Shown here one piece after another: positions 37,553 through 45,051 of a DNA stretch of 45,051 nucleotides (its first letter is position 1; the number at the start of each line of letters is the position of its first letter). The notes beneath the pieces were generated by a model. The model did no database searches and had not been told where the DNA came from. It saw nothing but the letters and a program-made list of their open reading frames with translations. The DNA lies in IMG/VR virus record IMGVR_UViG_3300038450_000158, positions 1 to 45,051 of that record, one strand, 5' to 3'. A program made the position numbers and the translations under genes. This DNA is from a virus.

Positions 37553-37903
37553 ATGTTGCGAGGTGGCGTGCAGACTGACATCAGGACGGGGCGACCCGTA
37601 GAATTTAAGCCGGATCAGCGCAAGGGTCAGGTTCAGGAGCGGTTTACCCGGAGTCTATTGGATGCCTCGGACATGGCGGTGGCTCTCCACCAGAATAATG
37701 CTGTCTTGAAAGTTTTTTTAAAGCAATATACCGCTCGGTTGGAGGAATTGGCTGCAACCGACCCGAAAGGGATTTGCCAGACCCTGGAGGCTTCTATCGG
37801 CGAAATTCGTAATATTTTGGAAGTATTACCCCTTTTGAGGGAACGGCAGGCCATGAGGGTCTTAGGACCGCAACTGGCCAGCCTTATTGAAAAGGAGACT
37901 TAG
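37553..37903 (+). CDS. Small helical head-operon protein
   Basis: 116 residues starting on the base after the portal stop. Mostly helical (QNNAVLKVFLKQYTARLEEL, EIRNILEVLPLLRERQAM). Possibly a portal-associated or head-completion factor. Not recognised. The 84 bases after it contain a GCCGG/CCGGC hairpin. Confidence 0.5.
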   Translation: MLRGGVQTDIRTGRPVEFKPDQRKGQVQERFTRSLLDASDMAVALHQNNAVLKVFLKQYTARLEELAATDPKGICQTLEASIGEIRNILEVLPLLRERQAMRVLGPQLASLIEKET

Positions 37904-37987
37904 GGTGCCCCATACGGGATAACACCCTCGGCATAGAAACAACCTGCCGGCCCGCAAGGATAACCGGCGTGGAGCGGAGCAAGAACC

Positions 37988-39022
37988 ATGCCAACAGGCG
38001 CAACGCTACAGGAAGAGATCATCACCGGCCCGAAGCCTGGGGAAGAGACTCTGGCGGACGAGTTGGATAATCGCCGTGAGGTCACCGGCGATATGCTGAT
38101 GGGTGGACACCCGAACGAGGAACCTGAAAAAGAAGAAACTCCGGTTGCCGGGGAAGAAGAGAAGCCTCCCGAAAAGGGCGAGGGCGAGGAAGAAAAACCT
38201 CCTGAGAAGAAGGAGCCGACTTTTCGGTTCAAAGATCAGGAGACTGCGGAGAAATCTCACGCCGAGGCCGAGAAGGAGATGACCAAGGCCAAGATGGAGG
38301 CCGCAGCCCTTCAGCGGGAACTGGATGAACTCAAGATCAAGCCCCCGGAGAAAAAAGAGGAAATTGTCAAGCCGCCCGAACCCAGCGTGGAAGAGCGAGA
38401 GGCGGATTTACTGAAACAGGCAACGGCAATCAGGGCTAAAGCTGCTGCGGATATTAACGAACTCGACCGCACGGCGGAGGACTATCTTGAGCAATGGGCG
38501 GCAATTACAGAAAAAGCCAATCTTGCGATTCGCCGGGCCGAGAGAAGGCTGTTTCCTCTACCCGCAGCGCCTGAAGACATTGACAGCCGGATTGATGCCA
38601 AAATCAAGGCTGATAGAGAAGCCGACAGGTTGGCCAGAGCAGAAGAGGACAGAAAGACCGCTGGCGAGCGTGCTTGGGAAGATGCCCTGAACTATGGCAA
38701 AAAAGCTGGCCTCAAACTGGAAGACCAGGAATCAGCCGACTATGATCTTTTCGACGTGGCTGGCCAGAAGTTGCCTCAAGAAATGAGGGGCAAGGGTGCT
38801 ACTCCGGAAGCTGTGGAGTGGATGGTCAATTACGTTCGCACCCGCACCGGCAAAGTAGTCCTCTCGGAAGCAGAGAAACATGCTTTAGCCCGCAAGACCC
38901 AACAGGAGAATCAGCCTTTGGGGAAAGGCGGGATTAAACCGAAACCGAAACAACCTCAACAAGAGACGGAGGGCTCGCTGAAGGATGATTTTGAAGAAGC
39001 CAGAGGGCGACGAATCCTCTAG
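37988..39022 (+). CDS. Scaffolding protein (putative)
   Basis: 344 residues, extremely charged (Glu/Lys-rich repeats such as EEKPPEKGEGEEEKPPEKKE), long helical segments and a basic C-terminus. The composition and position between portal and capsid are those of internal scaffolds that guide capsid assembly and then leave. No protease domain is seen, so it is probably not a fused maturation protease. Confidence 0.7.
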   Translation: MPTGATLQEEIITGPKPGEETLADELDNRREVTGDMLMGGHPNEEPEKEETPVAGEEEKPPEKGEGEEEKPPEKKEPTFRFKDQETAEKSHAEAEKEMTKAKMEAAALQRELDELKIKPPEKKEEIVKPPEPSVEEREADLLKQATAIRAKAAADINELDRTAEDYLEQWAAITEKANLAIRRAERRLFPLPAAPEDIDSRIDAKIKADREADRLARAEEDRKTAGERAWEDALNYGKKAGLKLEDQESADYDLFDVAGQKLPQEMRGKGATPEAVEWMVNYVRTRTGKVVLSEAEKHALARKTQQENQPLGKGGIKPKPKQPQQETEGSLKDDFEEARGRRIL

Positions 39023-39056
39023 CAAGCCCGCCTTTGCATGATAAAGGAGGCGCATC

Positions 39057-40022
39057 ATGCCTTTTAACTGGGAATGGGATGCCGCAGTAGGCATCTACAA
39101 AAATATGCAGTTGAGCAAAAAGCTGCGCAAGGTCGCCGCGGGCGCCTGTATCGTGGCCCCGTTTGGCCGGGACTATGGCATCGGATTTAAGGCCAATGCC
39201 GGCCAGTATATCAACATTATGCACATCGAACGGCTGCCCAACAGCCCGTCTTCGGTTTTGCAGGAGAACAACCGTATTCCGATCCGCAAACCCGCCTACG
39301 GCAATCGCCAGATTCCCGTGGTGGAATACGGCGAAGGGACGGAGTTCACCAACCTGGCCGAGCAGCTTTCCGTCTTCAAACCTTCTGACCAGCTTCAGCA
39401 GTTGCTCAAGCTTCAGATGGAGGAAGCCCTGGACAGCGCCACCGCCACCGCCTTCAAAGACGGCACCGCGGTCAAGATTATCTTCACCCCCTCGGGCCTG
39501 ACTACTGGCACCTTTGCCACCAGCGGGGTCGCCGCGGCCAAAGCTGGCGTGGGCCTGACTTTCGATCATTGCACCCAGATCTCGGACTATCTGGTGGACA
39601 CCCTTTACGTCCCGCCTTTCGAGGGTGAGTCGTTTGTCGGCATCACCGCCAACAAAAACTACCGCTCCCTGAAGAATGACCGCTACTGGCAGGAATGGCA
39701 CAAGTACCTGGCCAAAGGCGATTTCGTTTTCAAGCGGGAAATGGGCGCCACCGAATTGATTCGCTGGGTGGTCTGCAACCGGCCTCTGGCCTTCTCCAAT
39801 ACCGCTGGAACCTCGGCCTACTTGGGCGAGGGAGTGGTGTTCGGCGATGAGGCAGTGGCCCGCCTGGAAGCGGAAGCCCCTCATCTGCGTCTGGACAACA
39901 ACTACCAAAGCGATTTTGGCCGTGCCAAAGCCGTAGCCTGGTATGGAATCCTCGGGTTCGGGAGCGTTTGGGACAGCCCGGATGCGGGCAAGGCCAAAAT
40001 CATCCAGATCAACTCCCTGTAA
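39057..40022 (+). CDS. Major capsid protein, N4-gp56 family
   Basis: 321 residues; AAAGGAGGCGCATC before ATG. Core phrases ERLPNSPSSVLQENNRIPIR, YGNRQIPVVEYGEGTEFTNL, DQLQQLLKLQMEEALDSATA and FVGITANKNYRSLKN are characteristic of N4 gp56-family capsid proteins with the HK97 fold. Preceded by the scaffold and followed by a second virion protein, as usual. Builds the icosahedral head. Confidence 0.85.
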   Translation: MPFNWEWDAAVGIYKNMQLSKKLRKVAAGACIVAPFGRDYGIGFKANAGQYINIMHIERLPNSPSSVLQENNRIPIRKPAYGNRQIPVVEYGEGTEFTNLAEQLSVFKPSDQLQQLLKLQMEEALDSATATAFKDGTAVKIIFTPSGLTTGTFATSGVAAAKAGVGLTFDHCTQISDYLVDTLYVPPFEGESFVGITANKNYRSLKNDRYWQEWHKYLAKGDFVFKREMGATELIRWVVCNRPLAFSNTAGTSAYLGEGVVFGDEAVARLEAEAPHLRLDNNYQSDFGRAKAVAWYGILGFGSVWDSPDAGKAKIIQINSL

Positions 40023-40051
40023 AGGGACGAGGTAATAGGAGGTAATTTAAC

Positions 40052-41008
40052 ATGGTATATGGAACTTACGACCGTCATGTGGTGGACGGGTCCAACTCCG
40101 ACATCGGGCAGGGCGGGGCTGCGGCTATCAACCTGAGCAGCCAGGCGCTGGGGGTTTTTACCCTCTCCACCAAAACTGCCCGAGAGCCGATGACCGTAGA
40201 TCGGCTGGGATTTATGCCCGTCACCGTGTTCGCTTTGACCGTCCCGGGCGCCCTGGGACTCTATCGCTATCCGCACGGTTTGACCTGCGTGGACCTGCCG
40301 ACCGCTCTCAAGTTGTGCAACGACTTGTCAGCCAACATGATCGCTCACGCGGCTGACGCTGTGATTCACCTTTTACCTGACACCACGTACTTTTCTGCAA
40401 CCTTAACTCCATCAACGCCGGTCGTCGGTCTGACTGACATGATGGTCCAGATCAACCTGCTTATCACTGCCTTCACGGCACATGCAGCAACCGATGAAGC
40501 CAAGGGAACTCCGGTTTTTCACCTTGTTACCGATAGCGCCGGGGCTTCAGCTCAAGCCTTGACCAGCACCACTCCGGTCACCACCCTGGCAACCTCCATC
40601 ACCATGCTGAACGATATGTTGACCAGGTACAACCTTCACGACATGGATGTGGTTGCCCATCATGTCGGGCATCTCCACCAGTCCTACAAAGTTCTGCTGG
40701 CCAGCATTGCTCTGGTAACCCTCGATGCGGTAGGCTTCGACTACGTTTCCGATGTGGATAACCTGCCAGTCGAGGCCGTGTACCCCTACCAGGGGTTGGC
40801 TATCCGGGGTGTGGCTGACATGGTGCCGGGTGACCAAGTGGCTATCGAATTGATAACCAAACCCACTGGCACCGGCACCCTGCAACCGTTCTTTGGCTGG
40901 CACTGCCGGGCGGAATCCGAAGCGGACATGCCCTTCGTGGTCAATCGGACTCCGGTGAAGACCGCCGTGACCGGAACCAACCGCCTTGCGGTTGTTGGCG
41001 GCGATTAA
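40052..41008 (+). CDS. Virion protein with repeated His/Ala-rich segments (head decoration candidate)
   Basis: 318 residues; ATAGGAGGTAATTTAAC precedes the ATG. The middle contains two related stretches around residues 90-145 and 150-215 with an NDxxxxxxxHxxD/HAAD layout (LCNDLSANMIAHAADAVIH, then LNDMLTRYNLHDMDVVAHHV). Such N..K..NxH repeats occur in structural proteins beside N4-like capsids. Its place directly after the capsid gene suggests an abundant decoration protein. Confidence 0.55.
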   Translation: MVYGTYDRHVVDGSNSDIGQGGAAAINLSSQALGVFTLSTKTAREPMTVDRLGFMPVTVFALTVPGALGLYRYPHGLTCVDLPTALKLCNDLSANMIAHAADAVIHLLPDTTYFSATLTPSTPVVGLTDMMVQINLLITAFTAHAATDEAKGTPVFHLVTDSAGASAQALTSTTPVTTLATSITMLNDMLTRYNLHDMDVVAHHVGHLHQSYKVLLASIALVTLDAVGFDYVSDVDNLPVEAVYPYQGLAIRGVADMVPGDQVAIELITKPTGTGTLQPFFGWHCRAESEADMPFVVNRTPVKTAVTGTNRLAVVGGD

Positions 41009-41015
41009 TCGATCA

Positions 41016-41041
41016 AGGCTCCGGGGGTTATCCCGGAGCCT
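41016..41041 (+). terminator. Terminator-like hairpin after the capsid genes
   Basis: AGGCTCCGGG pairs with CCCGGAGCCT (10 bases) around a six-base loop, followed by CGGTCTTT. The short T run makes it a partial terminator that would lower expression of the following genes. Confidence 0.6.
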
Positions 41042-41063
41042 CGGTCTTTAAAGGAGTTGACTT

Positions 41064-41768
41064 ATGGGCTATCTTGCCGCAACCGATGTTATTGTTACGG
41101 TGATTCCTCAGTTGTGCTTCAATCCTCCTGGACAGCCGAAGGTAAGTTTCCCCACCATTGCTTTTGGCGATGGGGCTTCGTACTACCCGGCCCACGGCGT
41201 CCCTCTGCCTGCTATGGGGGCCTTGGGCGACTTTCTCAAAAAAATTCTGAGAATCATCATCACTCCGCCCCCTGGGGACGGCTACGTTTACAAATACGAC
41301 AAGAACTACGGCACCATCCGCATCTATGAGGCGCCCACGGCTGGGTCCCTTGCGGTAGTTGCGGTTTCTGCCGGGACACCCGCGGGCAATGTGGCGGTCC
41401 CTACGGGTAATTTGGCGGCAGCGGGTTTAACCATTGATGCCCATGCCCACACCCTCAAAATTCAGGGTTCAGGCAGCATTGCCGCCAACGATACGGTTGG
41501 CGTCAACGGTACAGCGTTGGTCAAAGTCAACGCCAGCGATGCTACCATCGCTGCTGCTGGGGCCGACTCCGGTGTCCAGAACACCAGCGCCACCGGCAAT
41601 TTGGCCAACACGGTTCTGACCATCGCAGCTCCCGCCTTTACTGGCAGTGCTATGGGGACCCATACCCACTCTCTGAGCGGTGAAGCTGCGGTGGGTGCTT
41701 TGGTGGAATTTACTACCGGCGCAGTAGCTCCTACCGCTTCTCTGGACCTTATGGTAATTGGGGAGTAA
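41064..41768 (+). CDS. Virion-type protein, paralogue of 43894-44268 with inserted repeat domain
   Basis: 234 residues. Residues 1-97 (ATDVIVTVIPQLCFNPPGQP ... YPAHGVPLPAMG ... PPPGDGYVYKYDKNYGTIRI) and the last 30 (VGALVEFTTGAVAPTASLDL) align with the two halves of the protein at 43.9 kb. About 110 residues of Ala/Gly/Thr-rich sequence with HAHTLKI and THTHSL motifs are inserted between. The insert looks like a surface beta-domain. Probably a head-fibre or tail-attached component. Confidence 0.55.
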   Translation: MGYLAATDVIVTVIPQLCFNPPGQPKVSFPTIAFGDGASYYPAHGVPLPAMGALGDFLKKILRIIITPPPGDGYVYKYDKNYGTIRIYEAPTAGSLAVVAVSAGTPAGNVAVPTGNLAAAGLTIDAHAHTLKIQGSGSIAANDTVGVNGTALVKVNASDATIAAAGADSGVQNTSATGNLANTVLTIAAPAFTGSAMGTHTHSLSGEAAVGALVEFTTGAVAPTASLDLMVIGE

Positions 41769-41775
41769 TCGGTTT

Positions 41776-43074
41776 ATGTGGCAGAAACGGGTCAAGAAGA
41801 CGATCTTCACGCTCAACGTGAACGACTACTCGCCAGAGATGACAGCGCTCACCTATCCCCTGATCCAGGCTTACGCTCGGAAGATAGGGGCGGATTTTCA
41901 CATCATCCGGGAGCGGAGGTTTCCCGACTGGCCCATCACCTACGAGAAACTGCAAGTCTACGAACTGGCGCAGCAGATGGAGAACGATTGGAACATCTAT
42001 ATCGACTCCGATGTTCTGGTCCACCCGGACACCCCGGATCTGACTTTACTGCTTTCCCGGGATACTGTGGCCCATTTTGGTTCTGACTTTGCCCCCACCC
42101 GATGGAAGACTGACAGGTTCTTCCATCGGGATGGACGGCATATCAGTTCGGGGAATTGGCTGGCCCTCGCCAGCGACCTGTGCATCGAACTCTGGAAACC
42201 GGTGGACGACCTTACGCTGGCGGAGGCTATCGACAACATCCAACCGAGCGTTATTGAACGGACGAGTGGTATCATTGAACCTCAACACCTCATTGACGAT
42301 TATATCCTCAGCCGCAATATCGCCAAGTATGGTCTGAAGTTCGTCAATATCAAGGATGTGCTGGCGAAGAATTACACGGATGGTGGTGGATTCTTCTGGC
42401 ACCACTACCTTATCCCGGTTGACCAGAAGATTGACGAGATGCACAAAGTCATTGACCAATGGAAAGTAGCTGGTCTTATGAAGGAAATTTATGGGGCTAT
42501 TTATCCGCGAAATCCTGTTGCTCAGGCCGTTGCAATCCCGGGCCGCATGACCCGAGCGGAACTTTACTGGCTCCATGAAACCGCCAAGAAAATGGAGTCT
42601 GTAGTGGAAATCGGTAGTCTGCAGGGTCGTAGCACCTTTGCCTTGTGTTCGGGGTGCAACGGCGGCAACGGGAAAGTCTATGCTGTTGATCCTTTTATCT
42701 TTCAAGGGGAATGGATGTTTGCTGCAGATCTCCAGTTCACCGGCTACAAGACAGGCGATAGTTTCTTTAAGGAATTTCTTAAAAATTGTGGTCATTTCCC
42801 TCACCTCACGGTCATCAAGAAGACGAGCGTGGAGGCTGCGGCTACCGACATTGTGCCGCCTGTGGTGGACATGGTTTTTATCGACGGCCCCCATGATCCT
42901 CAGAGCGTCTTGACCGATCTGGAGACTTGGGTACCCCGAACCCGTAAACTGGTCTGCGGCCACGACTTGGATCACCCGGAGTGTCCTGGGGTTCGCCAGG
43001 CTCTGACCGAGTTCTTCGGAATGGACAGGGTTGTTGCCGGACCCGATACTCTTTGGGCAGTTAAGATGGATTAA
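41776..43074 (+). CDS. Glycosyltransferase-methyltransferase fusion
   Basis: 432 residues from ATG 41776 (MWQKR); an in-frame ATG at 41758 overlaps the previous gene. Residues 1-205 look like a nucleotide-sugar-dependent transferase with NIYIDSDVLVHPD (DxD at 77-79) and an acceptor-side FFWHHYL. From about 215 a class I SAM methyltransferase follows: VVEIGSLQGRSTFAL (motif I), KVYAVDPF, DMVFIDGPHDPQSV and a final VVAGPDTLWAV (Methyltransf_24 type). A fusion of sugar transfer and methylation between two virion genes suggests glycan decoration of virion proteins or of the host surface. Confidence 0.7.
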   Translation: MWQKRVKKTIFTLNVNDYSPEMTALTYPLIQAYARKIGADFHIIRERRFPDWPITYEKLQVYELAQQMENDWNIYIDSDVLVHPDTPDLTLLLSRDTVAHFGSDFAPTRWKTDRFFHRDGRHISSGNWLALASDLCIELWKPVDDLTLAEAIDNIQPSVIERTSGIIEPQHLIDDYILSRNIAKYGLKFVNIKDVLAKNYTDGGGFFWHHYLIPVDQKIDEMHKVIDQWKVAGLMKEIYGAIYPRNPVAQAVAIPGRMTRAELYWLHETAKKMESVVEIGSLQGRSTFALCSGCNGGNGKVYAVDPFIFQGEWMFAADLQFTGYKTGDSFFKEFLKNCGHFPHLTVIKKTSVEAAATDIVPPVVDMVFIDGPHDPQSVLTDLETWVPRTRKLVCGHDLDHPECPGVRQALTEFFGMDRVVAGPDTLWAVKMD

Positions 43075-43077
43075 GGA

Positions 43078-43878
43078 ATGGAAATCCCCGTAGTTTTGAT
43101 AACCGATGAAGTCTTTGCTCCGTATTGTGCAACAGCTATGGCATCGGTCTTGAGAAACGCCGGGGATGATACGGAGATCAGTTTCCATATTCTAACAGAA
43201 GGATTATCGCAAATAGTTAAGGATAAGTTTAGTGGATTGAAATACATAAAGGATTGCGATATTAATTATAATATTATTAATAAAGAGGAATTTAGTGATT
43301 TACCAGTTTATTACCATATTCCATTAAGTTCATATTATAGGCTTAAATTGTTTTCTATGTTTCCTAATTATGATAAATTAATTTATTTGGATAGCGATTC
43401 GGTAGTTCTTGAAAATATTAAGGAACTGTTTGATATAGATATAGATAACTATTACGCTGGAATGGTTTTAGATATTGTACGAAAAGACGGAATGCGTGTT
43501 GATGAATTGATTAAAAAACTACAATTACCCTCGGATAGTAAATATTTTAACGCAGGTCTAATACTTGTAAATCTTAAAAAATGCCGGGAACATAGTATTG
43601 GAGACAAAATTATTAAGTGGGCCAAGCATAATAAAGAAAAACTAACTTGGGCAGACCAGGATACCATCAATGTTGTTATGAATGGGCTTATTAAGGAATT
43701 ACCGGACAAATATAATATTCAACTATGGTTTTATAACACTAACGCAAGGCGATCTGAAATAGATGGAAAAGCGATTATTCATTACTGTGGGCCAGAGAAA
43801 CCCTGGAATAATAAAAGAATGTTCCTGTCTGAACACTTCTGGGAAAACTATTATCCATTTATGGAGATTTATCAATAA
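43078..43878 (+). CDS. GT8-family glycosyltransferase
   Basis: 266 residues. ITDEVFAPYCATAMASVLRN, SSYYRLKLFSMFPNYDKLIY, LDSDSVV (DxD at 105-107), YFNAGLILVNLKKCREH, ADQDTIN and IIHYCGPEKPW are in the order of GT8 (LPS galactosyl/glucosyl) enzymes. The gene is much richer in A+T than both neighbours, pointing to recent acquisition. Starts 3 bases after the fusion gene. Confidence 0.8.
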   Translation: MEIPVVLITDEVFAPYCATAMASVLRNAGDDTEISFHILTEGLSQIVKDKFSGLKYIKDCDINYNIINKEEFSDLPVYYHIPLSSYYRLKLFSMFPNYDKLIYLDSDSVVLENIKELFDIDIDNYYAGMVLDIVRKDGMRVDELIKKLQLPSDSKYFNAGLILVNLKKCREHSIGDKIIKWAKHNKEKLTWADQDTINVVMNGLIKELPDKYNIQLWFYNTNARRSEIDGKAIIHYCGPEKPWNNKRMFLSEHFWENYYPFMEIYQ

Positions 43879-43893
43879 AGGAGATTAACTATT

Positions 43894-44268
43894 ATGCCTG
43901 CTGCTGCCATTGCTCTTGCGGATGTGAGTGTCATCCTGATCCCGCAACTGGTCTTTAATCCATCGTCGATGCTCAACGAGTCTTACCCAAGCATTGTTTT
44001 TGGCGACGCGACATTGACGTATGACACCTATGGTATCCCGATGCCGCCTCCTGGTGACTTCGGGATGCTTAATGCGATCATCCGAGTTTTTTTCCAGGAC
44101 CCGCCGGACGGCTACAAGTATGTCTATGACCCGACACCGCGGACGGCAACCCCGGTAGCTCCAAATGGCACGATCCGGATATTTAAAGTTGGGTCTGCCG
44201 GTGCTCTGACAGAATTTAGCGGAGCGGTTTCAGCCACAACCTTGCTGGCCATGATTATCGGCCAGTAG
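43894..44268 (+). CDS. Virion-type protein, short paralogue of 41064-41768
   Basis: 124 residues; AAAGGAGATTAACTATT precedes the ATG. ADVSVILIPQLVFNPSSMLN, YDTYGIPMPPPGDFG, DPPDGYKYVYDP, NGTIRIF and ALTEFSGAVSATTLLAMIIG align with both ends of the longer protein. It appears to be the minimal form without the inserted domain. Together with the longer form it flanks the sugar-transfer genes. Confidence 0.55.
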   Translation: MPAAAIALADVSVILIPQLVFNPSSMLNESYPSIVFGDATLTYDTYGIPMPPPGDFGMLNAIIRVFFQDPPDGYKYVYDPTPRTATPVAPNGTIRIFKVGSAGALTEFSGAVSATTLLAMIIGQ

Positions 44269-44298
44269 GATATTCCAACTAAAAAGGAAGGGGATTTT

Positions 44299-44982
44299 AT
44301 GGGTCAAATGCTGTACACGCAAGATGGCAGCAGCGTCGAAGTGGAGAACGTCTGGGTGGTCTCAGCAAAGCAGGATGCCGAGGGCCAGTGGATTCAAATG
44401 GGCGGCAAGGTCGCTCTCATGCCCAATGGGGCCTACTGCCACGGCGACGGCAATCTTCTTCCCTTTGAATCTGAGGAAGAAATCAGGGAAATTTTCAATA
44501 CCCGGGCTCACGATGGCGGCTCCATGGTTATCCCGGAGATGCAGTGGCTCCTGGACGCCATGTTGGAGTGGTTCGCCCACCGTGCTGACTTCGAGGGTCT
44601 GGTTATTCAAAAGGTCGTTCTCAACCGGAAGGGATACCCGGAATTGGAAGATGGAAGCCCGGCGGAAGAGTCGGACATCTACGCCTATTTTGAACCGGGT
44701 CCGGCTCTATCGGCAGCCATCGTCGGTTTGTATAAGCGGCGCGAAGTTGAGGCAGCAGAGGCTAAGGCTGCTAAACCGGAAATCTACCGGCAAGGACCCA
44801 CACCGCCACCGGGAAAACCGAGGGTAGCGGGTGATTTGGTGGCTACTCCCCCAAAGGTTTCTCCTAAGAGAGGGAAAGGTTTTACTACGGAATCACTGAT
44901 AAAAGCGCGAGCCACGAGGGCTGCCAATAAGGCAGCTAAAGCCATGGCAACTCCGAACCCGACACCGGCCACTACGGGGTAA
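44299..44982 (+). CDS. Late-operon protein with disordered C-terminus, unknown
   Basis: 227 residues; AAAAGGAAGGGGATTTT before the ATG. N-terminal 150 residues look folded (alternating strands, PEMQWLLDAMLEWFAHRADF); the last 75 are Pro/Ala/Lys-rich and probably disordered (PTPPPGKPRVAGDL, then AAKAMATPNPTPATTG). Possibly a minor virion protein. Not recognised. Confidence 0.5.
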   Translation: MGQMLYTQDGSSVEVENVWVVSAKQDAEGQWIQMGGKVALMPNGAYCHGDGNLLPFESEEEIREIFNTRAHDGGSMVIPEMQWLLDAMLEWFAHRADFEGLVIQKVVLNRKGYPELEDGSPAEESDIYAYFEPGPALSAAIVGLYKRREVEAAEAKAAKPEIYRQGPTPPPGKPRVAGDLVATPPKVSPKRGKGFTTESLIKARATRAANKAAKAMATPNPTPATTG

Positions 44983-44985
44983 TCA

Positions 44986-45051
44986 ATGCCGGATGATTGC
45001 GATGAGACGGTTGTTCATTGCCCCAACCCGAGGTGCGGGATCATATTCCGG
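44986..45051 (+). CDS. Start of zinc-motif protein (3' partial)
   Basis: ATG 44986 opens a frame to the right edge of the window (MPDDCDETVVHCPNPRCGII). The CPNPRCG motif suggests a zinc ribbon at the N-terminus, as in the early CxxC of small phage proteins. The rest lies outside the window. No ribosome site is evident. Confidence 0.4.
   Translation, partial: MPDDCDETVVHCPNPRCGIIFR

Noticed and set aside
1-45051. CRISPR array, insertion sequence or rRNA
   Set aside because: No regularly spaced repeats, transposase genes with terminal inverted repeats or rRNA segments were seen.

Overview
The window is part of the genome of a tailed, temperate double-stranded DNA phage, or of the prophage form. 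It carries a terminase large subunit, a portal, a scaffold and a major capsid protein of the N4 gp56 type. It also has a lysis cassette, a tyrosine integrase, a CI/Cro-like switch, several small tRNA genes and at least five HNH endonucleases. The portal and capsid types together with a large internal (polyvalent-type) protein suggest a short-tailed or related morphology, but no tail gene is visible. Both ends cut through genes: the N-terminus of the first protein and the C-terminus of the last are missing, so the tail module probably lies outside the window. The host is not identifiable from the sequence; an environmental Gram-negative, perhaps a Desulfobacterota-like bacterium, is only a guess from gene style.

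Layout. 1-8.5 kb, rightward: end of a large virion protein, small virion-associated genes, a PurD-like ATP-grasp protein, then lysis genes (membrane protein, TIGR02594-type endolysin, holin, lipoprotein), a papain-like peptidase and small zinc-finger or membrane proteins. 8.5-17.1 kb, leftward: a long early operon of small genes, mostly unknown, with a DUF1064-type nuclease, a putative single-strand annealing protein and two HNH genes. It contains two GC-rich, highly structured gaps (12.04-12.25 and 14.87-15.08 kb). 17.1-20.2 kb: immunity and integration region with a repressor, a Cro-like gene, an excisionase-like gene, an integrase, an HNH gene and a tRNA-Pro. 20.3-26.0 kb, rightward: a DpdA-like transglycosylase, an iteron-bearing putative origin, a composite DnaB-like helicase, a DNA methyltransferase and small genes. 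26.0-28.5 kb, leftward: small genes driven by a near-consensus sigma70 promoter and ended by an intrinsic terminator, plus an HNH gene. 28.6-31.0 kb: tRNA island, HNH gene, a 520-base non-coding stretch with two long hairpins, and a terminase small-subunit candidate. 31.3-45 kb, rightward: J-domain-like protein, HTH regulator, 3D-domain protein, TerL, portal, scaffold, capsid, and two paralogous virion proteins flanking a glycosyltransferase-methyltransferase fusion and a GT8 glycosyltransferase.

The clearest regulatory logic is at 17.1-17.7 kb. Two nearly identical promoters face away from the repressor gene. Each has the same half-palindromic operator 8 bases upstream of its -35, and each places an ATG at the expected transcription start, so both mRNAs look leaderless. 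These are the probable early-left and early-right promoters controlled by the repressor.

Candidates for something undescribed are the structured intergenic elements, the lone DpdA-like protein, the ATP-grasp protein in a late operon, the twin leaderless operator-promoters and the paralogous virion proteins around sugar-transfer genes.
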